Origin: Nocardioidaceae bacterium
GTDB taxonomy: Bacteria > Actinomycetota > Actinomycetes > Propionibacteriales > Nocardioidaceae
Direction of reading: 5' to 3'
Assembly (NCBI GenBank): GCA_009780515.1
Contig: WQZX01000011.1
Coordinates: 1-62,032, forward strand
DNA length: 62,032 nt
The notes below the pieces were generated by a model, which saw nothing but the letters and a program-made list of their open reading frames with translations, did not search any database and was not told the DNA's origin. Position numbers and translations under genes: made by a program. Position 1 is the stretch's first letter. Each line of letters opens with the position of its first letter. Shown here piece by piece: positions 44,736 through 52,894 of the stretch.

Positions 44736-45895
44736 CAGCTGTACCCCAGCAGTCGGGCTGCCAGGTCGGTCAGCACCTCGGTGGCACCGCCGCCGATCGG
44801 CAGCAGGCGGACGTCGCGGTAGTGCCGCTCGACCTCGGACTCGCGCATGTAGCCCATCCCGCCGTGCAGCTGAACCGCCTGGTCGGCGACCCACACCGCG
44901 GTGTCGACGGCGGTCTGCTTGGCCATGCACGCCTCGGCGATGACGTTCTCGCCGGCGACGTACCTGCGGGCGACCTCGAGCGTGTAGGACCGCGCGACCG
45001 CGATCTGCCGGTGCATCTCGACCAGCTTGGCCCGCACGACCTGGTTCTTGACCAGCGGCTTGCCGAACGTGTCGCGCTGCCCGCAGTAGTCGGCCGCGAG
45101 CCGCAGGCAGCGGATCGCGTGGCCGTAGCCCATCAGCGCCAGCCAGATCCGCTCGGTCACGAACTGCTCGGCGATGTAGTAGAAGCCGTGGTTCTCCTGC
45201 CCGACCAGGTTCGTCACCGGGACCCGCACGTCGTCGTACGACAGCTCCCCGGTGTCGGACGCGAGCCAGCCCATCTTGTCGAGCTTGCGCGAGACGGTGA
45301 AGCCCGGCGTCCCCTGGGGTACGACGATCAGCGAGATGCCGTGGGCGCCGTCCTCGCCGGTGCGGCAGGCCGTCGTCACGAAGTCGCCGCGGACGCTGGA
45401 GGTGATGAACATCTTGGCGCCGTTGATGACCCAGTCGTCGCCGTCGCGGACCGCGCGGGTGCGGATGCCGGCGACGTCGGATCCGGTGCCGGGCTCGGTG
45501 ATGCCGAGCGAGCCGATCATGTCGCCTGCCAGGGTCGGCCGGACGTAGGTGTCGATCAGCTCCGCGGACCCGTTCGCCACGATGTGCGGGATCGCGATGC
45601 CGTGCGTGTAGGCGCTCGCGAGGAAGCCGCCGGACACGCCGGCCTCCATCAGGCCCTCCTGCATGGCGGTGGCGTCGAGGAGGTCGCCGCCGTCGCCGCC
45701 GACCTCCTCCTTCACGCCGACCCCGAGCAGCCCGGCCGTCGCGAGCCTCTTCTGGATCTCGCGCGGGATCTCCCCGGCGCGCTCCCAGTCCTCCATGTGC
45801 GGCATCAGCTCGCGCTCGGCGAAGGCGCGTGCCGAGCTCTTCAGCGCGAGCTGCTCCTCGCTCCAGCCGTGGTCCCAGCTGCTCGGGTTGGTCAT
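44735..45895 (-). CDS. acyl-CoA dehydrogenase (citronellyl/isovaleryl-CoA type by context)
   Basis: 386 residues: GLLGVGVKEEVGGDGGDLLDA, SLGITEPGTGSDVAGIRTRAV, INGAKMFITSSVRGDF, KMGWLASDTGELSYDDVRVP and VQLHGGMGYMRESEVERHYRDVRLLPIGGGATEVL (shown in part). FAD-dependent desaturation of an acyl-CoA. The 4-nt overlap with the AtuA-like gene and the following carboxylase suggest the AtuD-like step: desaturate, then carboxylate. Substrate is inferred from neighbours only. Confidence 0.92.
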   Translation of the reverse strand: MTNPSSWDHGWSEEQLALKSSARAFAERELMPHMEDWERAGEIPREIQKRLATAGLLGVGVKEEVGGDGGDLLDATAMQEGLMEAGVSGGFLASAYTHGIAIPHIVANGSAELIDTYVRPTLAGDMIGSLGITEPGTGSDVAGIRTRAVRDGDDWVINGAKMFITSSVRGDFVTTACRTGEDGAHGISLIVVPQGTPGFTVSRKLDKMGWLASDTGELSYDDVRVPVTNLVGQENHGFYYIAEQFVTERIWLALMGYGHAIRCLRLAADYCGQRDTFGKPLVKNQVVRAKLVEMHRQIAVARSYTLEVARRYVAGENVIAEACMAKQTAVDTAVWVADQAVQLHGGMGYMRESEVERHYRDVRLLPIGGGATEVLTDLAARLLGYS

Positions 45896-47724
45896 ACGAG
45901 GTCCTCCTGGATGTGGACGATGCGACTGCGGACCCACTCGCCGAGCCCCTTCGCCTGTGGGTCGAAACGGGTCGAGGCCGCGACGCCGTCGCCGAGCAGC
46001 CCGTGGATCACCACGTTGACCGCGCCGAGGTTGGGCAGCAGGTAGATCTCGATCGGCAGGTCGGCCGCCTCCGGGACCAGCTCGCGGACCTTGCGCTCGC
46101 TCATCAGCTTGGCCAGCCAGGTCACCCGGGCGTCGTACTGCTCCTGGGTCGTCGCGCCTGCCGAGACGTCGTTGGTGATCCACAGGCCGAGGTTGGCGTT
46201 GCCGCCCTTGTCGCCGGACCGGGCCTGCACGAAGGTGCCGAGCGGCATCTTGCGGGTGATCGTGTCCGCCGGCGCGGGGTACGGCGACGGGCGCCGGCCC
46301 AGGCCCGCGTCCAGCTCCTCCGGCGCGAGCCGCTCGACGAAGTCGGTCGGGTCGGCGATCACCTCGCTGGTGCCGTCGTGGTGGACCACCGTGTGCCGGA
46401 CTGCCGAGCGGTCGACGTACGCCGGCTTGTAGACGCCGTACGGCGACGGCTTGCCCGGCGGCGTGGTCATCGTGAAGCCCGGGTACGACGCGAGCGCCAG
46501 CTCGACCGCGGGGCCGGTGAACGGCTTGCCGAGCGGCTCCGGCCTGGCGTCCTTGCCGGTGCAGCGCAGCAGGACCGAGGCGCCCTCCTCGGTGTCGGCG
46601 TCGCCACCACGCGTGGGCGTCCGGGTCCAGGTGACGTCCTCGGCGGTGAACCGGCCGTCGAGCTGGGACCTGATCCAGGCCGCCTTCTCGTCGATGTCGA
46701 GGCCGGTGAGGACGAACTCCATCTGGTTGCGGTAGCCGCCGAGGGTGTTGACCGCGACCTTGAGCCGCTCCGGCGGCGGGGCTCCGGTCACCCCGGAGAT
46801 CTCGACCCGGTCGGTGCCGACCTCGCGCAGGCGGATGGTGTCGAGCCGGGTGGTGACGTCGGGGTTGAGGTAGCGCGTCGACTGGATCTCGTAGAGCAGC
46901 TGGGCGGTGACGGTGTCGACGGTGACCGCCCCGCCGGTGCCGTCGTGCTTGGTGATCACGCTGCTGCCGTCGGCGGCGATCTCGGCGATCGGGAAGCCGA
47001 GAGGCCGGTCCATCGGCCGGCCCTCGTCGAAGAGCCGGCGGAAGCCGGAGAAGTTGCCACCGGTCGCCTGGGTGCCGCACTCGATGACGTGGCCGGCGAC
47101 GACCGCACCCGCGAGCCGGTCGAGATCGGCGGGGGTCCAGCCGTGGTGGGCGATCGCGGGCGCCACCACGACGCTCGCGTCGGTCACCCGGCCGGTCACG
47201 ACGATGTCGGCGCCCTTGGTCAGCGCCGAGGCGATGCCGAACGCGCCGAGGTAGGCGTTGGCGGTCAGCGCCCCCTCGAACTGCTCGTTGCCGCGCAGGT
47301 CGTCGCCCTCGACGTACGCGATCCTCGGGCTGAGGCCCAGACCCTGGGCGACCTCGCCCAGCTTGGCCGCGAGGCCGGACGGGTTGAGGCCGCCGGCGTT
47401 GCTGACGATCTTGACGCCCCGCTCGAGCGCGAGGCCGAGGCAGTCCTCGACCTGGCGGACGAAGGTCCGGGCGTAGCCGAGGCTGGCGTCGCGCAGCGTG
47501 TCCATCCCGAGGATGAGCATGGTCAGCTCGGCGAGGTAGTCGCCGGTGACCACGTCGACCTCTCCGCCCTCCAGCTGCTCGCGCAGCGCAGAGAGGCGGT
47601 CGCCGTAGAAGCCGGAGCAGTTGGCGATGCGCAGTGCTCTCTGGCCGAGCGCGTCTCCGGATCCGTCGGAGGCAGCAAGCTGCCGGAGGGATCCTCCCGC
47701 CGCGCTGCCGGCTGGTGCGCTCAT
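45892..47724 (-). CDS. acyclic terpene utilisation AtuA family protein (DUF1446)
   Basis: 610 residues. The AtuA domain opens with RIANCSGFYGDRLSALREQLEGG and includes VTGDYLAELTMLILGMD, KIVSNAGGLNP, ADIVVTGRVTDASVVVAPAI and GATQ/GNFSGF-type phrases; the C-terminal AtuA-like part has ARSGDKGGNANLGLW. AtuA is required for citronellol/geraniol catabolism in Pseudomonas, biochemical role unclear. The first about 30 residues (GGSLRQLAASDGSGDALGQ) precede the conserved domain and contain a hairpin-forming stretch at 47659-47694. ATG overlaps the upstream stop. Confidence 0.88.
   Translation of the reverse strand: MSAPAGSAAGGSLRQLAASDGSGDALGQRALRIANCSGFYGDRLSALREQLEGGEVDVVTGDYLAELTMLILGMDTLRDASLGYARTFVRQVEDCLGLALERGVKIVSNAGGLNPSGLAAKLGEVAQGLGLSPRIAYVEGDDLRGNEQFEGALTANAYLGAFGIASALTKGADIVVTGRVTDASVVVAPAIAHHGWTPADLDRLAGAVVAGHVIECGTQATGGNFSGFRRLFDEGRPMDRPLGFPIAEIAADGSSVITKHDGTGGAVTVDTVTAQLLYEIQSTRYLNPDVTTRLDTIRLREVGTDRVEISGVTGAPPPERLKVAVNTLGGYRNQMEFVLTGLDIDEKAAWIRSQLDGRFTAEDVTWTRTPTRGGDADTEEGASVLLRCTGKDARPEPLGKPFTGPAVELALASYPGFTMTTPPGKPSPYGVYKPAYVDRSAVRHTVVHHDGTSEVIADPTDFVERLAPEELDAGLGRRPSPYPAPADTITRKMPLGTFVQARSGDKGGNANLGLWITNDVSAGATTQEQYDARVTWLAKLMSERKVRELVPEAADLPIEIYLLPNLGAVNVVIHGLLGDGVAASTRFDPQAKGLGEWVRSRIVHIQEDLV
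47659..47694. repeat. GGATCC-bounded hairpin near the atuA-like start
   Basis: GGATCC at both ends (47659-47664 and 47689-47694) with a perfect inner stem GGCAGC-AA-GCTGCC (47671-47684). It lies in frame within a non-conserved N-terminal extension (residues about 10-22). Confidence 0.55.
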
Positions 47725-48536
47725 GCCTTCTCCCTCCCGCCGCCGGCCGGGCCCGCGAAGGCCTGGGCGATGGTCAGCCACCTCTCGGCGTCGTCGCCGG
47801 TCGCGACGAGGTCGGTGTCGTCGCGGTGGACGCGCTGGGTGACCAGGCGGCAGAAGTCGTACGCCGACCCGCTCACCCGCCGTGCCGCGTCCTCGCCTCC
47901 CCAGGTCCAGCTCTCGCCGCTCGGCGCGGTCAGCTCGACCCGGATGTCCTCGACCGGAGCCTCCAGGCCGTTGTTCGCGAACGCGAACCCCCGCGTGCGC
48001 ACGCCGATGTGGGCGACGTGCCTTATCCGGTCGGTCGGCTCCGGGAGCGCCGCGAGGGCGCCCGCGCCGACCAGGGCGTCGTACACGTCGAGGCCGTGGG
48101 CCCAGGTCTCCATGAAGCGGGCGGTGGCCATCGAGGTGGGCGACATCGGCGGACCGAACCACGGCATCTTCTGGCCGGCCGGGACCGCCCGGAGGGCCTC
48201 GGGAAGCGCCGAGCGAGCAGCGTCCCAGCGCGCCAGCAGAGCGTCCGGCGCGAGGTCGCCGATCTCGAGCGCCCGGGCGTCGACGTAGCCGGTCGGGTCG
48301 GCGATCGCCTCCAGCACCACCGCGTCCCAGGCCTCCTTGCCCGCCGGGGTGTGGGCGCCGGCGGCGAGGACGGCGACCTCGTCGGTCCAGAGCAGGTGGG
48401 CGATCGTGGTCGCGGTCGTCCAGCCCTCGGCGGGCGTCATCGCCCGCCACAGCTCGGTCGGGAGCGGCGCGACGGCCGCCCGCAGGTCGTCGCCCTCGGC
48501 CCTCAGGTCGTCGGCGACGTCGTCGAAGACGCTCAC
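47721..48536 (-). CDS. TIGR03084 family protein (DinB / mycothiol-dependent maleylpyruvate isomerase-like)
   Basis: 271 residues. N-terminal DinB-like helical bundle with WTTATTIAHLLWTDEVAVLAA and MSPTSMATARFMETWAHGLDVYDAL, whose histidines form the usual metal site; C-terminal TIGR03084-type domain with IRHVAHIGVRTRGFAFANNG. Related proteins are metal- and often mycothiol-dependent isomerases or transferases. Members commonly occur beside AtuA-like genes, as here, but the reaction is not established. GTG overlaps the TetR stop. Confidence 0.85.
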   Translation of the reverse strand: MSVFDDVADDLRAEGDDLRAAVAPLPTELWRAMTPAEGWTTATTIAHLLWTDEVAVLAAGAHTPAGKEAWDAVVLEAIADPTGYVDARALEIGDLAPDALLARWDAARSALPEALRAVPAGQKMPWFGPPMSPTSMATARFMETWAHGLDVYDALVGAGALAALPEPTDRIRHVAHIGVRTRGFAFANNGLEAPVEDIRVELTAPSGESWTWGGEDAARRVSGSAYDFCRLVTQRVHRDDTDLVATGDDAERWLTIAQAFAGPAGGGREKA

Positions 48537-49186
48537 TTCTGCTCCTTCTCACGGTTGGTCGAGATCTCCAGGCCGGTCGAGCCGGTCGAGACCAGGGCGG
48601 CCTGGAGGGTGGCCGCCCACTGGTCGAGGATCCGGCGACGCCGACGGGCGTCGTCGCCGAGGGTGCTGGCCAGGCCGAGCCCGCGCACCAGGTCGAGCGT
48701 CGCCTGCACCAGCTCGCGTACGCCGGGCAGCGACTCGTCGGCCCCCAGCAGCTCGACGGTGAGCCGGTGGGTCTCGCGACCGACCCTGCGCTCGAGCGGA
48801 CCGACCGCCTCCAGCAGCGTCGCGTCGGTGCGGGCCGCCACCCACAGCTCCAGCGCGGCCGCGAAGACAGCCGAGGAGAAGTGCTCGCCGAGCATCCGCA
48901 CGACCGCGTGGGTGCGGTTGCGGCCCTTCGGCAGCGCGGCCGCGGCGGCGGCCAGCTCGGAGCCGCGCACCTCGGTCAGGTGGCTGACCGCGGCGACCAC
49001 CAGGTCGTTCTTGGTCGGGAAGTGGTGCAGCTGCGCTCCCCTGCTGACACCCGCGCGCTCGGAGACGAGCGTCGTGGTGGTGCCGGCGAAGCCCCGCTCC
49101 ACCAGCAGCTCGACCGTGGCCTCCATCAGCCGAGCCCGCATCGCGCGGGTGCGCTCCTCCTGCGGGACGCGGGCGGCCGTGGTCAC
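48533..49186 (-). CDS. TetR-family regulator heading the acyl-CoA/AtuA operon
   Basis: 217 residues from GTG 49186: MRARLMEATVELLVERGFAGTTTTLVSERAGVSRGAQLHHFPTKNDLVVA (helix-turn-helix, shown in part). First gene of eight overlapping genes, hence both regulator and part of the transcript. A TTG at 49213 is an alternative start but would abut the ACAGTC-AA-GACTGT dyad that may be its operator. The C-terminus ends in VSTGSTGLEISTNREKEQK, encoded by GTCTCGA-type repeat DNA (48555-48592) and outside the usual fold. Confidence 0.88.
   Translation of the reverse strand: MTTAARVPQEERTRAMRARLMEATVELLVERGFAGTTTTLVSERAGVSRGAQLHHFPTKNDLVVAAVSHLTEVRGSELAAAAAALPKGRNRTHAVVRMLGEHFSSAVFAAALELWVAARTDATLLEAVGPLERRVGRETHRLTVELLGADESLPGVRELVQATLDLVRGLGLASTLGDDARRRRRILDQWAATLQAALVSTGSTGLEISTNREKEQK
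48555..48592. repeat. GTCTCGA-type repeat at the 3' end of the TetR gene
   Basis: Minus strand GTCTCGACCGGCTCGACCGG, then a second, diverged unit (GAGATCTCGACCAACC). It encodes the last residues of the TetR protein (VSTGSTGLEIST), apparently extending its C-terminus. Confidence 0.65.
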
Positions 49187-49213
49187 CGGGTCAGCCTGCC
49201 GTCGTAGAAACAA

Positions 49214-49227
49214 ACAGTCAAGACTGT
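49214..49227. promoter_or_regulatory. candidate TetR operator ACAGTCAAGACTGT
   Basis: Perfect 6-bp arms around AA, midway between the divergent TetR-led operon and the SDR gene, in the only AT-rich stretch of the intergenic region. Could control both directions. Confidence 0.6.
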
Positions 49228-49258
49228 CGGTAAATGTTCACCTGCAAGACTCCACCCC

Positions 49259-50020
49259 ATGACGAAGACGATCCTGATCACCGGTGCGTCCAGCGGCCTG
49301 GGTGCCGAGATGGCCCGCCAGTTCGCGACGCTGGGCTACGACCTCGCGCTGGCCGCCCGTCGTACCGATCGGTTGGAGGAGCTCAAGGCCGAGCTGCTGG
49401 CCGAGCACGGCGCACGCCGGATCGCCCTGCGGGCGCTGGACGTCACCGACCACGAGGCGGTCTTCCGCGTGTTCGGCGAGCTCGCCGAGGAGCTGGGCAC
49501 CATCGACCGCGTGGTGATCAATGCCGGCCTCGGCAAGGGCGCGCGGCTCGGCACCGGCCGCTTCGACGCGAACCGGCAGACCGCGATGACCAACTTCGTC
49601 GGCGCGCTGGCCCAGACCGAGGCCGCGATGGAGATCTTCCGGCGCCAGGAGCACGGCCACCTGGTGATGGTGTCCTCGATGTCGGCGATGCGCGGCATGC
49701 CCGGCGCGATGACGACGTACGCCGCCACCAAGGCCGGCGTCGCCCACCTGGCCGAGGGGCTGCGGACCGAGCTCTACGGCTCGCGACTGGCCGGCAGGAT
49801 CAAGGTCACCGTGCTCTACCCGGGCTACATCGCCTCGGAGATGAACGAGCACGTCGAGCAGCAGACGCCGCTGATGGTCTCCACCGAGAAGGGCGTCCGC
49901 TCGATGGTCGCGGCCATCGAGAAGGAGGTCGGCGACGCCTGCGTGCCCGCCCTCCCCTGGGCCGCCATGGCGCCGGTCATGAAGCACGCCCCGCTCGCGG
50001 TGGTGAAGCGGCTGATCTGA
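49259..50020 (+). CDS. short-chain dehydrogenase/reductase
   Basis: 253 residues. Rossmann GASSGLG at 8-14, NAG in VVINAGLG, catalytic Ser in MVSSMSAM and YAATK. The C-terminal third is hydrophobic (LPWAAMAPVMKHAPLAVVKRLI). Classical SDR with probable NAD(P)(H) preference; substrate unknown, but divergence from the AtuA/acyl-CoA operon suggests an alcohol or hydroxyacyl intermediate of the same pathway. A GGGGGTGTGAGCGCA hairpin follows the stop. Confidence 0.92.
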   Translation: MTKTILITGASSGLGAEMARQFATLGYDLALAARRTDRLEELKAELLAEHGARRIALRALDVTDHEAVFRVFGELAEELGTIDRVVINAGLGKGARLGTGRFDANRQTAMTNFVGALAQTEAAMEIFRRQEHGHLVMVSSMSAMRGMPGAMTTYAATKAGVAHLAEGLRTELYGSRLAGRIKVTVLYPGYIASEMNEHVEQQTPLMVSTEKGVRSMVAAIEKEVGDACVPALPWAAMAPVMKHAPLAVVKRLI

Positions 50021-50030
50021 GTCGCAGGTC

Positions 50031-50070
50031 GGGGGTGTGAGCGCAGCCCAGGGAGTGCGCTCACACCCCC
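50031..50070. terminator. 40-bp hairpin, copy 1 of a pair
   Basis: GGGGGTGTGAGCGCA (50031-50045) and TGCGCTCACACCCCC (50056-50070) are perfect inverted repeats around GCCCAGGGAG. Acts as a plausible terminator of the SDR gene; near-identical copy at 51048-51087. Confidence 0.8.
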
Positions 50071-50130
50071 GCCTCCCAGTCCCTGTGGAGGACGGGCCCA
50101 CGATCTCCCCGACTCGGCGATCGTGGTCGG

Positions 50131-51057
50131 GTGATCTCCGACGACTGGCAAGACACCGCCCGGCTCCAGGGCGGTCTCATCACCCGTGGTCAGCTGGCAG
50201 CGTCCGGCGTCTCTCGGAACTCCATCCGGCATCGCGTCTCCCGCGACCGGTGGCGGCTGCTCACCCCGGCCGTCGTGTGTACGACGACCGGGGAGCTCTC
50301 CCGCCGCCAGCGCATGTGGCTGGGCCTCCTGCACGCCGGGCCGGGGTCGATCGTCGGCGACCTGACCGCAGCCGAGGAGTGGGGCCTTCGCAACTGGCAT
50401 CGCGACGAGATCACCGTCCTGCTCCCTCACGACGACAACCGGCCACCCGCCATCGAGGGCATCGTCTTCCGCAGGTCCCGCCGCGACCTCTCGTCGATGC
50501 GACGTCGGCGCGCGGGCGTGCCGATGTGCCGCGTGGAGCCGGCGGTGGTGATGTGGGCGTCGCGGCAGCAGTCGGGTCGCACCGCGGAGGGCGTGCTCGC
50601 CGCAACCGTCCAGCAGGGCCTCGCATCGCCGGCCGGGCTGTTCGAGTGGGTGGACCGGCTGTCTCCGCTGCCCAGCGCACGACGCCTACGGGTCGCGCTG
50701 ACCGAGATCCAGGGTGGGTCTCAGTCCGTCGGCGAGCTCGACGTACGCAGGATGTGCAGGCAGTTCGGGCTCCACGTCCCTGACCGCCAGATTCGCCGTC
50801 GGGACGCCTCGGGCCGGCTGCGATTCACCGACTGCGAGTGGCGTCTCGTCGATGGCCGGACCCTGGTGCTCGAGGTCGACGGCGGCTTCCACATGGAGAC
50901 CGAGCACTGGGAGGACGACATCGCCCGACAACGAGCCCTCAGCGCGACCGACCGGGTGATCGTCCACTGCACCACGCGCGAGCTGCGCGACCTTCCCGAG
51001 GCGGTCGCCCGTGATCTGCTCCGCCTCGGCGTGCCGCGCGCCGGGTCGGGGGTGTGA
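50131..51057 (+). CDS. AbiEi-like winged-helix protein with C-terminal nuclease-like (DUF559/Vsr-type) domain
   Basis: 308 residues. N-terminus LQGGLITRGQLAASGVSRNSIRHRVSRDRWRLLTPAV (shown in part) is the AbiEi-type winged helix; the C-terminus ELDVRRMCRQFG...RFTDCEWRLVDGRTLVLEVDGGFHMETEHWEDDIARQRALSATDRVIVHCTTREL fits a restriction-endonuclease-like core (D, E-V-D-G, H..D..R, each seen separately). Such stand-alone proteins are frequent in Nocardioidaceae and their function is unknown; no AbiEii toxin follows. Two near-identical hairpins bracket the gene, and its stop lies inside the second. Confidence 0.75.
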   Translation: MISDDWQDTARLQGGLITRGQLAASGVSRNSIRHRVSRDRWRLLTPAVVCTTTGELSRRQRMWLGLLHAGPGSIVGDLTAAEEWGLRNWHRDEITVLLPHDDNRPPAIEGIVFRRSRRDLSSMRRRRAGVPMCRVEPAVVMWASRQQSGRTAEGVLAATVQQGLASPAGLFEWVDRLSPLPSARRLRVALTEIQGGSQSVGELDVRRMCRQFGLHVPDRQIRRRDASGRLRFTDCEWRLVDGRTLVLEVDGGFHMETEHWEDDIARQRALSATDRVIVHCTTRELRDLPEAVARDLLRLGVPRAGSGV

Positions 51058-51087
51058 GCGCACACCAGGGAGGGCGCTGACACCCCC
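51048..51087. terminator. 40-bp hairpin, copy 2 of a pair
   Basis: GGGGGTGTGAGCGCA (51048-51062) and GGCGCTGACACCCCC (51073-51087) around CACCAGGGAG; two stem mismatches relative to copy 1. The TGA stop of the AbiEi-like gene (51055-51057) is part of the left arm. Confidence 0.8.
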
Positions 51088-51104
51088 GACCTCCCCGGTC
51101 GCCC

Positions 51105-51836
51105 TCAACGGTAGGTGAGCAGGTCGCCGACGAGGTGCTGGTGCTCGTTGTAGGTCAGCAGCCGGGCACCGGTCCGGCCGACGATCACCCGGCTCACCGA
51201 CGCGTTGGTCAGCACCGTGTTCAGGCGCGACCAGATGGGCCCGATCTCGGCGGCCGGCATCGCCGGAGCCAGCAGTACGGCGCCCAGCGCCGCGATCACC
51301 CCACCCGAGCTGACGACCAGCGCGGGACCCGGCTCGGCAGCCACGCGCTCCAGCGCGGCGCTCGACCGGGCCACGAAGTCGGCGTACGGCTCGGGGTAGT
51401 CGGCCTGCCCCGCCGCCCAGTGCCCGGTCGCCCGCTCGAACGCCTCCTGGAACGTGCGCCGGTCGGCGGTGTGGTCGACCTCCGCGCCCGTCGTCTCGGC
51501 GTGGCGGGCCAGCACCGCGAGGTGGTCGAACTCGGCCCAGTCGGGGTCGACCCGCGCCTCTGGGAGTGCCGTTTGTGCCCGAACGGCACTCTCCGAGACC
51601 GAGTCGTTGCCGTTCGTGCCCGAACGGCACTGCTCCGCGGCACCCTCGGCGATGGCCTCCCAGGTCTCCCGGTGGCGCCGCATGCCGCCGTGGACCACCG
51701 TCGCGGGTGCCGGGCCGTGCTCGGCGAGCCAGCGGCCGAGGGCCCGGCCCTGGTCCCAGCCGACCGGCGAGAGGACGTCGTAGTCGTCGGCACCGAAGGA
51801 AGCCTGGCCGTGCCGGACGAGCAGGATCAGCCCCAC
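51105..51836 (-). CDS. histidine phosphatase (phosphoglycerate mutase-like) family protein
   Basis: 243 residues; catalytic LILLVRHGQASFG (first His), GGMRRHRETWEAI (Arg pocket) and the late ALVVSSGGVIAALG, where the usual second His of the family (SHGG) is Ser-Ser-Gly-Gly, so full activity is uncertain. An in-frame segment EQCRSGTNGNDSVSESAVRAQTA (residues about 69-91) is encoded by two palindromes at 51564-51630 and interrupts the region between ETWEAIAEGA and VDPDWAEFDHLAVL. GTG at 51836, 11 bp after the phosphotransferase stop. Confidence 0.82.
   Translation of the reverse strand: MGLILLVRHGQASFGADDYDVLSPVGWDQGRALGRWLAEHGPAPATVVHGGMRRHRETWEAIAEGAAEQCRSGTNGNDSVSESAVRAQTALPEARVDPDWAEFDHLAVLARHAETTGAEVDHTADRRTFQEAFERATGHWAAGQADYPEPYADFVARSSAALERVAAEPGPALVVSSGGVIAALGAVLLAPAMPAAEIGPIWSRLNTVLTNASVSRVIVGRTGARLLTYNEHQHLVGDLLTYR
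51564..51630. repeat. in-frame pair of GTGCCGTTCGGGCAC-type palindromes
   Basis: Unit 1: arms GAGTGCCGTT (51564-51573) and AACGGCACTC (51582-51591). Unit 2: arms TGCCGTTCG (51608-51616) and CGAACGGCA (51621-51629). Both units share the strand GTGCCCGAACGGCACT and stand in the same orientation, 40 bp apart. They add about 22 residues to the histidine phosphatase without a stop. Confidence 0.82.
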
Positions 51837-51847
51837 CCCGGACCGCC

Positions 51848-52894
51848 TCAGTGCCCCGCCAGCAGCCGCCGGCAGCGCGACTCGAGGTAGCCGACGGCAG
51901 GACCGAAGGCGGCGTAGGCCTCGTTGTGGGTCTGCTTGTGGAAGTAGCGGTACCAGATCTGCTGCGCGATGACGGCCAGCCGGAACAGTCCGAAGACCTC
52001 GTAGAACAGCCACTGCTCCTCGGTCAGCGAGAGCCCGCGGGCATCGAGGTAGTGGTCGCGGAAGCGCCGCCGCGTCCACATGCCCGGGGCCGTCGTCGGC
52101 TGGCGGCGGAACATCAGGAAGAAGTCGTCGTCGCCGGGCTCGACCCAGTAGGCCATCGCGCCACCGAGGTCCATCAGAGGGTCGCCGACGGTGGCGAGCT
52201 CCCAGTCGAGCAGCGCCTTGATCCGGGTCGGGTCGTCGGCATCGAGCACCATGTTGTCGAAGCGGTAGTCGTTGTGGATCATGCACTGACCGACGTCGGC
52301 GGGCTGGTTCGCGTCGAGCCAGGCCGTGATGTCGCTCCAGTCGCCCATGTCGTCGGTCGCGGCGTTCGCGAGTCGCGTGGTCCAGCCGCCGACCTGGCGT
52401 CGTACGTAGCCGTCGCCCTTGGCCATCGCGGCCAGCTCCGGCACCGACATCACGTCGGCGGAGTGCAGCGCGACGAGGGTGTCGGCGGCCGCGCCGCAGA
52501 GCGCGTCGACCTGCCCGGCGCTGATGTCGAAGCCGAACTCGCGCCGCGGGATGAGGCCGTCGACCCGCTCCATGACGTAGAGCTCGCTGCCGATCGGGCT
52601 GTCGTCCTCGGTGCAGTAGGCGACCATCTCGGCGACCTGCGGGAAGATCGACGCGAGGCCGTGCTGGATCCGGAACTCCCTGCCCATGTCGTGGGCGCCC
52701 TTGGCCTTGGTGCCCGTCGGCGGCCGGCGGAGGATCAGCTCGTGGCCCTGCTGCATGTGCAGCAGGTAGGTCAGGTTGGAGGCACCGCCGGGGAACTGCC
52801 GGACCGACTCGATCGGCCCGTGCCCCAGCCACTCGGCGACCGCAACGACGTCGAACGCGTCCTCGTCGCGGACCGGCCGGCTCTCGTCACTCAC
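51848..52894 (-). CDS. phosphotransferase family protein (APH / ACAD10-like)
   Basis: 348 residues, kinase-like fold. ATP Lys in HELILRRPPTGTKAKGAHDMGREF, VMERVDGLIPRR, catalytic CMIHNDYRFDNMVLDADDP (HxDxxxxN; shown in part) and ALLDWELATVGDPLMDLGGAMAYW (metal Asp). This subgroup is associated with acyl-CoA dehydrogenase 10/11 and hydroxyacyl phosphorylation. Its ATG overlaps the SDR stop by 8 nt; with the SDR and histidine phosphatase it forms a small operon, perhaps phosphorylating and reducing the same lipid substrate. Confidence 0.9.
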   Translation of the reverse strand: MSDESRPVRDEDAFDVVAVAEWLGHGPIESVRQFPGGASNLTYLLHMQQGHELILRRPPTGTKAKGAHDMGREFRIQHGLASIFPQVAEMVAYCTEDDSPIGSELYVMERVDGLIPRREFGFDISAGQVDALCGAAADTLVALHSADVMSVPELAAMAKGDGYVRRQVGGWTTRLANAATDDMGDWSDITAWLDANQPADVGQCMIHNDYRFDNMVLDADDPTRIKALLDWELATVGDPLMDLGGAMAYWVEPGDDDFFLMFRRQPTTAPGMWTRRRFRDHYLDARGLSLTEEQWLFYEVFGLFRLAVIAQQIWYRYFHKQTHNEAYAAFGPAVGYLESRCRRLLAGH

